Assembly: GCA_902774335.1 (NCBI GenBank)
Contig: CACYHW010000016.1
Span: forward strand, 1 to 64,000
Length of the DNA: 64,000 nucleotides
Source of the DNA: an uncultured Bacteroidales bacterium
Lineage (GTDB): Bacteria > Bacteroidota > Bacteroidia > Bacteroidales > Bacteroidaceae
Direction of reading: 5' to 3'
Position numbers and translations under genes: made by a program. The notes under the pieces are model-generated. The model searched no databases. It was not told where the DNA came from and was given only the letters and a program-made list of their open reading frames with translations. Below, piece by piece: positions 26,328 to 34,587 of the stretch. How positions within the stretch are numbered: position 1 is the stretch's first letter; each line of letters starts with the position of its first letter.

Positions 26328-26640
26328 CGCATCCCCCCCTCACGTTAGGGAAGAAATGTCCCGTACCTGCGTTGCAGTTCCCTAAGGTGAGGGGGTAACG
26401 CAGGTGCAAGCGTATTTCCTATGCATGTTAGGGATGAAAATGCTTCTACCTGCGTTGCAGCTCCCTAAGGTGAGGGGGTAACGCAGGTGCAAACGTATTT
26501 CTATCTCACGTTAGGGATGAAAATGCTTCTACCTGCGTTGCAGTTCCCTAAGGTGAGGGGGTAACGCAGGTGCAAGCGTATTTCTATCTCACGTTAGGGA
26601 TGAAAATGCATCTACCTGCGTTGTGGCTCCCTAACGTGGA
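26328..26640. repeat. 83-bp tandem repeat array, downstream of the RAYT gene (4 units)
   Basis: GCGTTG landmarks at 26369, 26452, 26535 and 26618, again exactly 83 bp apart and in the same orientation as the upstream array. Both arrays open with almost the same sequence (CCGCATCCCCCC, then TTAGGGAAGAAATGTCCCG), so they look like two copies of one array head flanking the gene. Confidence 0.9.
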
Positions 26641-26735
26641 GATGTGGAGGGGTGGTGAGGTGAAGGGAGAAAAAATGAGCGGAAAATTTCTGCCAAATCG
26701 TCACATCTGTCATGTCATCGGCCCCACAAACGCTG

Positions 26736-26773
26736 TGGCACACCATTTGTACATACCCTAGTGTCAAATTTTG
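26736..26773 (+). promoter_or_regulatory. possible dnaK promoter elements
   Basis: Two readings compete. TGGCAC-N5-TTGTA (26736-26751) has the GG-N10-G spacing of a sigma-54 site. Alternatively, TTTG (26746-26749) and AAATTTTG (26766-26773) could be a degenerate Bacteroidota -33/-7 pair with a short 16-base gap. No CIRCE inverted repeat is present. Confidence 0.3.
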
Positions 26774-26801
26774 AGTTCAAACAAATAAAAAACATACAAC
26801 T

Positions 26802-28715
26802 ATGGGAAAGATTATTGGAATTGACCTTGGAACCACGAACTCGTGCGTTTCAGTATTTGAGGGTAACGAGCCTGTCGTAATCGCTAACAGCGAGGGCAAG
26901 CGCACAACCCCTTCAATCGTGGCTTTCGTTGACGGCGGCGAGCGTAAGATCGGTGATCCGGCTAAGCGTCAGGCTATCACAAACCCGCAGCGTACAGTAT
27001 TCTCAATCAAGCGTTTCATGGGTGAGAACTGGGATCAGGTGCAGAAGGAGATTGCCCGCGTACCTTACAAGGTAGTCAAGGGCGACAACAACATGCCGCG
27101 TGTGGACATTGACGGACGTCTGTACACCGCTCAGGAGATATCGGCCATGATTCTTCAGAAAATGAAGAAGACCGCCGAGGACTATCTGGGCCAGGAGGTA
27201 ACCGAGGCTGTAATCACAGTTCCGGCATACTTCAGCGACTCACAGCGTCAGGCCACCAAGGAGGCCGGCCAGATTGCAGGTCTTGATGTAAAGCGTATCG
27301 TGAACGAGCCTACCGCTGCCGCTTTGGCATACGGTGTTGACAAGGCTAACAAGGATATGAAGATTGCCGTATTCGACCTGGGTGGCGGTACATTCGATAT
27401 CTCCATCCTGGAGTTCGGCGGCGGCGTATTCGAGGTACTTGCCACCAACGGTGATACCCACCTGGGCGGCGACGACTTCGACCAGGTAATCATCAACTGG
27501 CTGGTTGAGGAGTTCAAGAAGGACGAGGGTGAGGACCTGACAAAGGATCCTATGGCACTGCAGCGTCTTAAGGAGGCTGCCGAGAAGGCCAAGATTGAGC
27601 TGTCATCATCGACCAGCACCGAGATCAACCTGCCGTACATCATGCCGGTAGCCGGCGTTCCCCGTCACCTTGTAAAGACTCTTACACGTGCCAAGTTCGA
27701 GCAGCTGGCCAACGGACTCATCCAGGCTTGCCTGGAGCCCTGCCGCAAGGCAATGTCCGATGCCGGTCTCTCCAACTCCGATATCGACGAGGTAATCCTG
27801 GTAGGTGGTTCAAGCCGTATCCCCGCAGTGCAGAAGCTCGTTGAGGACTTCTTCGGTAAGGTGCCCAGCAAGGGCGTTAACCCCGACGAGGTAGTAGCCG
27901 TAGGCGCATCAATCCAGGGCGCCATCCTGAACAAGGAGGGCGGCGTAGGTGACATCGTCCTGCTGGATGTAACACCTCTTACAATGGGTATCGAAACCAT
28001 GGGCGGCGTAATGACAAAACTGATCGACGCCAACACCACAATCCCGTGCAAGAAGAGTGAAATTTTCTCAACAGCGGCCGATAACCAGACAGCCGTAACC
28101 ATTCACGTGCTGCAGGGCGAGCGTCCCATGGCCGCACAGAACAAATCCATCGGCCAGTTCAACCTGGAGGGCATCGCACCCGCACGTCGTGGCGTACCTC
28201 AGATTGAGGTAACCTTCGATATCGACGCCAACGGTATCCTCAAGGTATCGGCCAAGGATAAGGCTACAGGCAAGGAGCAGGCCATCCGTATCGAGGCAAG
28301 CTCAGGTCTGAGCAAGGAGGAGATTGAGCGCATGAAGGCCGAGGCCGAGGCAAACGCCGATGCCGATAAGAAAGAGCGCGAGAAAGTTGACAAGCTCAAC
28401 CAGGCCGACTCAATGATATTCCAGACCGAGCAGCAGCTCCAGGAGCTGGGCGACAAGATCCCTGCCGACAAGAAGGCTCCTATCGAATCAGCCCTGAACG
28501 CCCTGAAGGATGCTCACAAGGCTCAGGACCTTGCAGCCATCGACAAGGCAATGGCCGAGCTCAACACCGCCTTCCAGGCAGCCAGCGCCCAGATGTACCA
28601 GCAGAGCGGCGCCCAGCAGGCTCAGCCCGGTGCCGATGCAAACAACAGCACCAACAACACCTCAAGCAACAACTCCGACAACGTCCAGGACGCTGACTTC
28701 GAGGAGGTGAAGTAA
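26802..28715 (+). CDS. dnaK: molecular chaperone DnaK (Hsp70)
   Basis: The full-length 637-residue Hsp70 starts [18 protein letters not shown] (phosphate 1 motif). It has [50 protein letters not shown] and the substrate domain ([20 protein letters not shown]). The C-terminal lid ends in a Gln/Asn/Ser-rich linker and DADFEEVK, the EEVD-like end of DnaK. It is monocistronic, without grpE or dnaJ beside it. Confidence 0.98.
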   Translation: MGKIIGIDLGTTNSCVSVFEGNEPVVIANSEGKRTTPSIVAFVDGGERKIGDPAKRQAITNPQRTVFSIKRFMGENWDQVQKEIARVPYKVVKGDNNMPRVDIDGRLYTAQEISAMILQKMKKTAEDYLGQEVTEAVITVPAYFSDSQRQATKEAGQIAGLDVKRIVNEPTAAALAYGVDKANKDMKIAVFDLGGGTFDISILEFGGGVFEVLATNGDTHLGGDDFDQVIINWLVEEFKKDEGEDLTKDPMALQRLKEAAEKAKIELSSSTSTEINLPYIMPVAGVPRHLVKTLTRAKFEQLANGLIQACLEPCRKAMSDAGLSNSDIDEVILVGGSSRIPAVQKLVEDFFGKVPSKGVNPDEVVAVGASIQGAILNKEGGVGDIVLLDVTPLTMGIETMGGVMTKLIDANTTIPCKKSEIFSTAADNQTAVTIHVLQGERPMAAQNKSIGQFNLEGIAPARRGVPQIEVTFDIDANGILKVSAKDKATGKEQAIRIEASSGLSKEEIERMKAEAEANADADKKEREKVDKLNQADSMIFQTEQQLQELGDKIPADKKAPIESALNALKDAHKAQDLAAIDKAMAELNTAFQAASAQMYQQSGAQQAQPGADANNSTNNTSSNNSDNVQDADFEEVK

Positions 28716-28733
28716 GCTGACAAGAAGCAGAGA

Positions 28734-28793
28734 TGACAAAGGGGACGGTTCTGTTTGGCTCGCGTGAGCCAAACGGAACCGTCCCCTTTGTCA
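28734..28793. repeat. palindromic repeat, copy 7 (60 bp)
   Basis: 18 bp after the dnaK stop. The arms read TTCTG on the left and CGGAA on the right, so one position pairs only as G-U; it is intermediate between copy 1 and the other copies. Confidence 0.9.
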
Positions 28794-28868
28794 TCTCCTC
28801 TCCAAAAATTTTGCTTGTAAACTTTCTTTGTAGTAATTTTACACAAGTTATGTAACCTAATTACTGAT

Positions 28869-30419
28869 ATGAGAAAGATCTTAACCCTTTGTCTATGCAC
28901 CGCCGTGTGCCTCCAGACATGGTCCCAAACCAAGTTTTACTGTCTGGAGAACGATGCCGTGCACCGTTTCCTGACCGAGGTAGACTACAGTGACGATGTA
29001 AATTACACGTACACCAAAATTACCGACTACTGCGATCCCGTCCCGTACAACTACACCTACCGCAAGGATCAGCCCAACCCCGTGCCGCTCCAGTGGAACA
29101 AGAATGTGAGCCTCAAGAACCAGCGCATCGAGGTGAGCGAGGATTCGCTTTTTTCAAACTATCTGACCTACACGGTAGACAAGGAGGCCAACGCATACGA
29201 TATCTACAACCTCATCCCCGGACGCAGGTACTACTACCGCGTCATGGGAACCAAGTCCGATAACAGCGTAACCATGCTGGACTCCGCCTGCTTCAACACC
29301 ACCGGAACCCTGCGCATGCTCAAGATCGACGGCATCTTCAACGTACGCGATATGGGCGGCTGGACCGGACTGGGCGGCCACAAGATACGCTACGGAGTGC
29401 TCTTCCGCGGTTCACGTATGACCTCCAACGGCTCGGCCCAGGCTATGATCACCAACGCCGGCAAGCAGGCCATGCTTGACGCCGGAATCAAGGCCGATCT
29501 GGACCTGCGCACCGCTCAGGAGCGCAACCTGAGTGCATCGCCGCTGGGCTCGACCGTCAGCTACTACTACATCAATGACGCCTATACCAGCCGAATAGCC
29601 ACCTTTGCCAAATCCGATGCCAGTATACGCGGCATCAAATACATCATAGCCCGCCTCAAGGAGGATAAACCGGTATACTTCCACTGCTCAGTAGGAGCCG
29701 ACCGTACAGGCTCCATAGCCTTCCTGATAGGCGCCCTGTGCGGCATGAGCGAGGACCAGCTGGCCAAGGAATTCGAGCTCACATCCTTCTCAGCCGACTA
29801 CGTAATCACCAACGGCAAGGCCGAGGACCTGCGCCGCAGACGCACCTATGACGGCCGTTATGACTCCAGCGAGGAGGACTACAAGTACGCCCTCATGATA
29901 GAGCGCGCCAAAGCCCTTACCGGCCAGATCCTGCAGCGCAAGATCTACAACCACCTCAAGAACGGAATAGGCAGCGGCGAGACCATCCCCGAGGAGGACC
30001 TTGACTGGCTCATCGAGTACCTGGTGGACTACAAGATAGTCAAGGAGGTCATCACGGACCGCAACCAGAAGCGCAAGGGACTCTCTATGGATCCCGGCAA
30101 CCAGACCCAGCTCATCCTCTCTTACTTGCCGGCCGATGCCACCGCGCAGGGCTTTGAATACGAGAGCATGGATGAGAACGTAGCCACAGTCGATGCCAAC
30201 GGCCTTGTAACAGCAGTCGCAGGCGGAACCACCTACGTCCTGGCAACAATCGACGGCCTGAGCGCATCCTACAAGGTCACCGTCTCAGGTCCGGCCGCAT
30301 CGGCCCCACAGATACCCGCTCAGGCAGGTCATGAGCCCATTTACAACATGGCAGGACAGGAACTCTACGCTCCCGCAGGAATTTTTATCCTCAACGGACG
30401 GAAATACATAAACAAATAG
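28869..30419 (+). CDS. secreted tyrosine-protein phosphatase with Ig-like domain and C-terminal sorting-type tail
   Basis: The 516-residue protein has a signal peptide (MRKILTLCLCTAVCLQTWSQ). Residues 60-145 form a fibronectin-III-like strand region (NPVPLQWNKN, LIPGRRYYYRVMG). Residues 150-390 are the Y_phosphatase3 domain with FNVRDMGGW (158-166) and the loop HCSVGADRTG (Cys273, Arg279). A BIG2-like module follows (about 400-470: ENVATVDANGLVTAVAGGTT), and the end GIFILNGRKYINK resembles Bacteroidales C-terminal sorting tails. It may act on envelope or host phosphate esters; substrate unknown. Confidence 0.85.
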   Translation: MRKILTLCLCTAVCLQTWSQTKFYCLENDAVHRFLTEVDYSDDVNYTYTKITDYCDPVPYNYTYRKDQPNPVPLQWNKNVSLKNQRIEVSEDSLFSNYLTYTVDKEANAYDIYNLIPGRRYYYRVMGTKSDNSVTMLDSACFNTTGTLRMLKIDGIFNVRDMGGWTGLGGHKIRYGVLFRGSRMTSNGSAQAMITNAGKQAMLDAGIKADLDLRTAQERNLSASPLGSTVSYYYINDAYTSRIATFAKSDASIRGIKYIIARLKEDKPVYFHCSVGADRTGSIAFLIGALCGMSEDQLAKEFELTSFSADYVITNGKAEDLRRRRTYDGRYDSSEEDYKYALMIERAKALTGQILQRKIYNHLKNGIGSGETIPEEDLDWLIEYLVDYKIVKEVITDRNQKRKGLSMDPGNQTQLILSYLPADATAQGFEYESMDENVATVDANGLVTAVAGGTTYVLATIDGLSASYKVTVSGPAASAPQIPAQAGHEPIYNMAGQELYAPAGIFILNGRKYINK

Positions 30420-30473
30420 TTACCTTTACCGAGTCTAACAAGATTACTTTAACCTTTTAAACTTATAACTTAA

Positions 30474-31013
30474 ATGAAACAGATCAGATTTTCTTCCATG
30501 CTTGTGCTGTCACTCCTTGTTGGAGCACTCGCACTCACTTCATGCGGTTCATCAGGTGCAGCTAAGAAGCCCAAAGGCATCATCCTTCAGGAGGGCGATC
30601 CCGCTACAGTAACACAGGCCGACGGCGTCACCACCATCGAGTTCCCCGCTACACTCACAGCCGAGCAGCGCGCTTTCTATGACACAGACTTCCTGGGCTA
30701 CATGCTCAAGTCAAACGGCCCCATCTCGACCGATGGCCGCGAGTGGGACGCATACAATATCTACTACTACCTGCACAACTCAAAGGAGTGGCTGCATCAG
30801 GGTATCTACGAGGCTCCTTATGAGATGAAGGTGTCCGATATCAAGACAATCAAGATTGCCGACTACCGTCAGCGTCTGCGTGACTTCAACGAGAAGATGC
30901 CTCTGCTCAACAACTCAAAGGAGAAGAAGAACGACAGCGGCTACCAGGACGAGATCCTGTTCGGCAGTAACTACTATCTCTTCATCGAGATTGTAATGCG
31001 TGACATGCGTTAA
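30474..31013 (+). CDS. hypothetical lipoprotein
   Basis: The 179-residue protein has lipobox LTSC at about 21-24 and a Ser/Gly/Ala spacer, then a compact domain with AEQRAFYDTDFLGYMLKS and WDAYNIYYYLHNSKEW. I do not recognise the family. It follows the secreted phosphatase by 54 bp, has a weak TACCTTTA box at 30421-30428, and ends at a strong terminator. Confidence 0.75.
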   Translation: MKQIRFSSMLVLSLLVGALALTSCGSSGAAKKPKGIILQEGDPATVTQADGVTTIEFPATLTAEQRAFYDTDFLGYMLKSNGPISTDGREWDAYNIYYYLHNSKEWLHQGIYEAPYEMKVSDIKTIKIADYRQRLRDFNEKMPLLNNSKEKKNDSGYQDEILFGSNYYLFIEIVMRDMR

Positions 31014-31029
31014 TCAAACAAACCACAAT

Positions 31030-31066
31030 AAAAAAGCGTGACTCAACCGAGCCACGCTTTTTTTTT
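31030..31066. terminator. bidirectional terminator
   Basis: AAAAAGCGTGACTC, loop AACC, then GAGCCACGCTTTTTTTT, with A-run on one side and T-run on the other. It serves the lipoprotein gene and the convergent fabZ. Confidence 0.85.
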
Positions 31067-31487
31067 ACTGCTTGTCCACAAGCATAAAGGAGAGTTGCCC
31101 CGAGGCACACACCTCGTTATCCACGTAGGCCGTAGCATCAACCTGCAGGAACATCCCGCGGCAGCGGCCCATGGTGGAACGCACCACCACCTTATCGCCC
31201 GGACGCACGCTCTTTTTAAAGCGCACCTTGTCCATTCCGGCATAGAGCGCCAGTTTCTCCTTGAGTTTCTCCTCAAACAGCAGCACGCTGCCCTGTGCCA
31301 TAATCTCGCACAGGATCACTCCCGGGACAATGGGATTGCCCGGAAAGTGTCCGCGAGTGTAGTAGGGGTCATCGGGAACCGTATATTCCGACTCCACGCC
31401 CTGCTCGGTCCTCATGGAGTGATCCACCAGGAGCATAGGGTCCCTGTGCGGCATCACCTGCATGAGCTGTTCCTTGTTCATCTCCAT
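31065..31487 (-). CDS. fabZ: 3-hydroxyacyl-ACP dehydratase, FabZ type
   Basis: The 140-residue hot-dog-fold dehydratase has VMPHRDPMLLVDH and the active-site helix GHFPGNPIVPGVILCEIMAQ with His47 and Glu61. It removes water from 3-hydroxyacyl-ACP in fatty-acid elongation. Last gene of an acyl ligase-fabF-fabZ group; the gap to fabF is 3 bp. Confidence 0.92.
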   Translation of the reverse strand: MEMNKEQLMQVMPHRDPMLLVDHSMRTEQGVESEYTVPDDPYYTRGHFPGNPIVPGVILCEIMAQGSVLLFEEKLKEKLALYAGMDKVRFKKSVRPGDKVVVRSTMGRCRGMFLQVDATAYVDNEVCASGQLSFMLVDKQ

Positions 31488-31490
31488 AGC

Positions 31491-32744
31491 TTAAGCCTTG
31501 AAACGACGCAGAACAACGGCAGCGTTGTGACCGCCAAAACCAAGCGAGCTTGAAAGAGCATACTCAGCCTGAACCTTACGAGCCTTGTTGGGAATATAAT
31601 CCAGGTCGCACTCAGGATCGGGCTCCTGGTAGCCGATGGTAGGAGGCAGCACGCCGCTCTCAAGAGCTATGGCCGATGCAATCAGCTCCACAGCACCTGT
31701 GGCGCCCAGCATATGTCCGTGCATGGACTTGGTTGAGCTTATCATAGCCTTGCGGGCCTCCTCCTCACCAAGAGCAATCTTGATGGCGTTGGTCTCGCAG
31801 GCATCGTTCATATGGGTACCTGTGCCATGAGCGTTGATGTACAGCAGACCGTCGTTCTTGAATCCGGCCTCCTTGAGAGCCTGGCTCAGCGATGCGGCAG
31901 TCGTTGTGCCGTCGGGACGGGGAGCGGTGTAGTGGTAAGCGTCGCAGGTGTTACCGTAACCGGCCACCTCGGCAATGATATGAGCGCCGCGCTTTACAGC
32001 GTGCTCGTACTCCTCCAGCACCAGAATGCCGGCACCCTCGGCCATAACAAAACCTCCGCGACGCTTGTCGAACGGCAGGCAGGCCTGAGCGGGATCCTCG
32101 GCAGTTGTCAGAGCCTTCATGTTGGCAAAACCGCCAATAGCCAGCTCATTCACGGCAGCCTCGGTACCGCCGGTGATGATGGCATCGGCCATACCGTACT
32201 TGATGGCGCGGAAAGCCTCACCAACGGCGTGTGTCGATGTGGCGCAGGCCGATACTACCGGAAGGCAGGGGCCCTGTGCGTTGAACTTTATTGCAATGTT
32301 ACCTGCACCCAGGTTTCCAATCATCATGGGGATGAACAGGGGAGATATGCGTCTGGCGCCCTCGTTGGCCATAACCAGAGTCTGGTCAATGAAAGTCTGC
32401 ATGCCACCTATACCTGAGCCTACATAGCAGCCCAGACGTCCCGGCTCAATGTTCTCGCCGGCCTTCAGGCCGCTCTGCTCCATAGCCTGGATGGCAGCGC
32501 ATATGCCAAACTGGCTGAAACGGTCGCTGCGGCGAACGCTTCCTGCGTCCATACCCATCTCGGCGGGCTTGAAATCCTTAACCTGGCCGGCTACGTGAAC
32601 GGTCAGCTCACCAAAGCGGTCCAGACCCTCAATCTTGGAAATACCCAAACGGCCGTTCTCCAGACTGTCCTTGAACTCGCTTATGCTCTTACCGATGGAT
32701 GTGATAACACCCATACCGGTAATTACAACTCTTTTTTCTGTCAT
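31491..32744 (-). CDS. fabF: beta-ketoacyl-ACP synthase II
   Basis: The 417-residue condensing enzyme has the Cys nucleophile in SACATSTHAVGEAFR and the two His in INAHGTGTHMND and STKSMHGHMLGATGAVE. N-terminus RVVITGMGVITSIG. I start at 32744 (MTEKRVV), not at the ATG seven codons upstream, which would coincide with the transcription start implied by the -7 box at 32768-32775. Confidence 0.95.
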   Translation of the reverse strand: MTEKRVVITGMGVITSIGKSISEFKDSLENGRLGISKIEGLDRFGELTVHVAGQVKDFKPAEMGMDAGSVRRSDRFSQFGICAAIQAMEQSGLKAGENIEPGRLGCYVGSGIGGMQTFIDQTLVMANEGARRISPLFIPMMIGNLGAGNIAIKFNAQGPCLPVVSACATSTHAVGEAFRAIKYGMADAIITGGTEAAVNELAIGGFANMKALTTAEDPAQACLPFDKRRGGFVMAEGAGILVLEEYEHAVKRGAHIIAEVAGYGNTCDAYHYTAPRPDGTTTAASLSQALKEAGFKNDGLLYINAHGTGTHMNDACETNAIKIALGEEEARKAMISSTKSMHGHMLGATGAVELIASAIALESGVLPPTIGYQEPDPECDLDYIPNKARKVQAEYALSSSLGFGGHNAAVVLRRFKA

Positions 32745-32767
32745 TTGTACTCTTTTTTTAGGCACCG

Positions 32768-32775
32768 CAAAGGTA
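32768..32775 (-). promoter_or_regulatory. -7 promoter box of fabF-fabZ
   Basis: Minus-strand TACCTTTG in the 42-bp gap after the ligase gene, suggesting fabF-fabZ can be transcribed apart from it. Confidence 0.5.
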
Positions 32776-32786
32776 CCCCTTATTTA

Positions 32787-34442
32787 TTACTTATACATGA
32801 ATCTTCGGATGCTGCCTTTGGGAGTCTTCACAAAAGGCTCAAATTTGAGTTCAAAACCGTCCACATGAGAGTAGGCGGGAATCTCCTGGTTGAGTTTTGT
32901 GATGTTGCCGGCCATAACGGCGTTCAGGGCGTCGTTGTCCATGCCGCTGGCTGCCACCTGGTCCACGTTGGGCACTATCAGCGCCGTCAGATGGCCCTTG
33001 CGGTCCACAATGATTGACTCGGCCACGTAGGGCAGGGCGTTCAGAACCACCTCAATCTCCTCGGGGAATATGTTCTGACCGTTGGCAGAGAGCAGCATGT
33101 TCTTGCATCGGCCAGCCAGGAATACGGTGTTGTCCTTATCAATGGTTCCCATATCGCCGGTACGGAACCAACCCTCCTTGTCCAGAACTTCGGCAGTTGC
33201 CTCGGGGTTCTTGTAGTAACCGGTAAACACGCAGTCACCTTTAATAATAACCTCACCCGGAATATGCTCGGGGTCCGATGAGTCTATGCGGCACTCAATA
33301 CCCTCGGGTACGATTTCGCCTACGGATTTCATCTTGTACTTGCCCTTCTCGCCGATAGATATGGTGGGGCAGGCCTCGGTCATTCCGTAACCGGTCACAA
33401 AGGGGATTTCCAGCTTCTGGGCCATCAGGTCCTCCAGGTCGAATGCCATTGCGGCACCGCCGGTCACCAGCAGCTCGATGTTATCGCCAAAGGCCGACAT
33501 GAATATGGTGCGCAGGGCCTTGCAGTAGTCCTGGTTGTTGCGGTGATCGGCCAGCTTCTGCTTGCCCGATTTGCTGCTTACAAACTCGCCTATGGTGTTG
33601 TCAAGCATCTTGACCAGTATGAGCGGAACGGCAAAGAACACGTTGGGCTTGACTTCGGCCAGTGCGGGTTTGAGGTAGGCGGGGATAGGGGGCATTCCAA
33701 GGATGGTCAGATGCATGCCCAGGCACAGGGGCTCTATGGCATCGTACATCATGCCGAATATGTGCGCAAACGGCAGCACGCTCAGGTAGGTCTGACTCTC
33801 ACGGTAGGGGAAATGGCGCGGAATCAGATAGACGTTGGCGCTGAAATTGCGTACGGTGAGCATCACGCCCTTGGGGTTGCCTGTGGAGCCCGATGTGTAG
33901 TTCAGGCCGCACAGCTCATCGGCAGGACGGTCTTCATAGCCCTTAAAGTCCTGGGCGCTGAAGCCGCCTGGGTGAGCATCCTTCATTATGCTTTCACGGT
34001 TGTTGTATATCCGGTCAAAACCAGCGCGACTGGCCAGCAACTCTCCGGTGTGGACATCGATGGCACCTTTCAGATTCGGCATCTGCTCAAAATCCATCTT
34101 GTCCATCAGGCGGCGCTCGGTGTAGAGCAGCACGCTGTCGGAGTGGTTAACCAGGCTCATTGTATCGGCCGGTGTATATCCGTCAAACAACTGGACTCCT
34201 ACATAACCGCCGGTCATGATACCCATAAAGGTCTTGATCCAGCCTGCGCAACTCTTGGCGTTCAGGGCAATCTTGGCTCCTTTCTCAATACCTGCTGCTT
34301 TCCAGAGCAGATGGTCGGCCTCAATCTGTGCGGCCAGCTGACCGTAGGTAGCGGTTGGGTGTTTGTAATCGGTTAATGCGGAATCATTCCAGTGCTTGCG
34401 GACTGTCTGTTCAAATTTCTTGATAAATGTTACGTCGTACAT
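32787..34442 (-). CDS. AMP-forming acyl-CoA/acyl-ACP ligase
   Basis: The 551-residue adenylate-forming enzyme carries the P-loop NYTSGSTGNPKGVMLT (A3), FVTGYGMTEACPTIS (A5), WFRTGDMGTIDKDNTVFLAGRCKNMLLSANGQNIFPEEIE (A7-A8) and the A10 lysine in TPKGSIRRF. It activates a fatty or similar acid. Its place before fabF-fabZ points to feeding exogenous or recycled acyl chains into the ACP pathway. A FadD/long-chain ligase assignment is reasonable; CoA versus ACP as acceptor cannot be decided. Confidence 0.88.
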   Translation of the reverse strand: MYDVTFIKKFEQTVRKHWNDSALTDYKHPTATYGQLAAQIEADHLLWKAAGIEKGAKIALNAKSCAGWIKTFMGIMTGGYVGVQLFDGYTPADTMSLVNHSDSVLLYTERRLMDKMDFEQMPNLKGAIDVHTGELLASRAGFDRIYNNRESIMKDAHPGGFSAQDFKGYEDRPADELCGLNYTSGSTGNPKGVMLTVRNFSANVYLIPRHFPYRESQTYLSVLPFAHIFGMMYDAIEPLCLGMHLTILGMPPIPAYLKPALAEVKPNVFFAVPLILVKMLDNTIGEFVSSKSGKQKLADHRNNQDYCKALRTIFMSAFGDNIELLVTGGAAMAFDLEDLMAQKLEIPFVTGYGMTEACPTISIGEKGKYKMKSVGEIVPEGIECRIDSSDPEHIPGEVIIKGDCVFTGYYKNPEATAEVLDKEGWFRTGDMGTIDKDNTVFLAGRCKNMLLSANGQNIFPEEIEVVLNALPYVAESIIVDRKGHLTALIVPNVDQVAASGMDNDALNAVMAGNITKLNQEIPAYSHVDGFELKFEPFVKTPKGSIRRFMYK

Positions 34443-34506
34443 ATAAACTGTTGATTTAAGATTTGTGCCTTAGCCGTGCAACACGGCCCCGGGCGGAAAT
34501 ATGACA

Positions 34507-34545
34507 CAAAAATAGCCCCTCGGGCACTCCCGAAGGGCTATAAAA
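34507..34545 (-). terminator. terminator downstream of the transglutaminase-like gene
   Basis: Twelve-bp stem (34513-34524 with 34529-34540, core AGCCC.TCGGG) followed on the minus strand by TTTTTG. Confidence 0.75.
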
Positions 34546-34587
34546 ACAGTCTTTGTGGCAAATTGAAGCCTGTTTGTGGCGAATTAT

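Noticed and set aside
24804-26640. CRISPR array
   Set aside because: The repeats are 83 bp, contiguous, without unique spacers, and surround a Y1 transposase gene; no cas genes are near.
7397-28793. Palindromic repeats as plain Rho-independent terminators
   Set aside because: Stems are far longer than needed and no T-run follows; near-identical sequence at seven loci points to an interspersed element, although terminator activity is not excluded.
33543-34376. 277-codon open frame on the plus strand
   Set aside because: Antisense to the AMP-forming ligase, whose motifs are complete; no promoter or domain supports the opposite frame.
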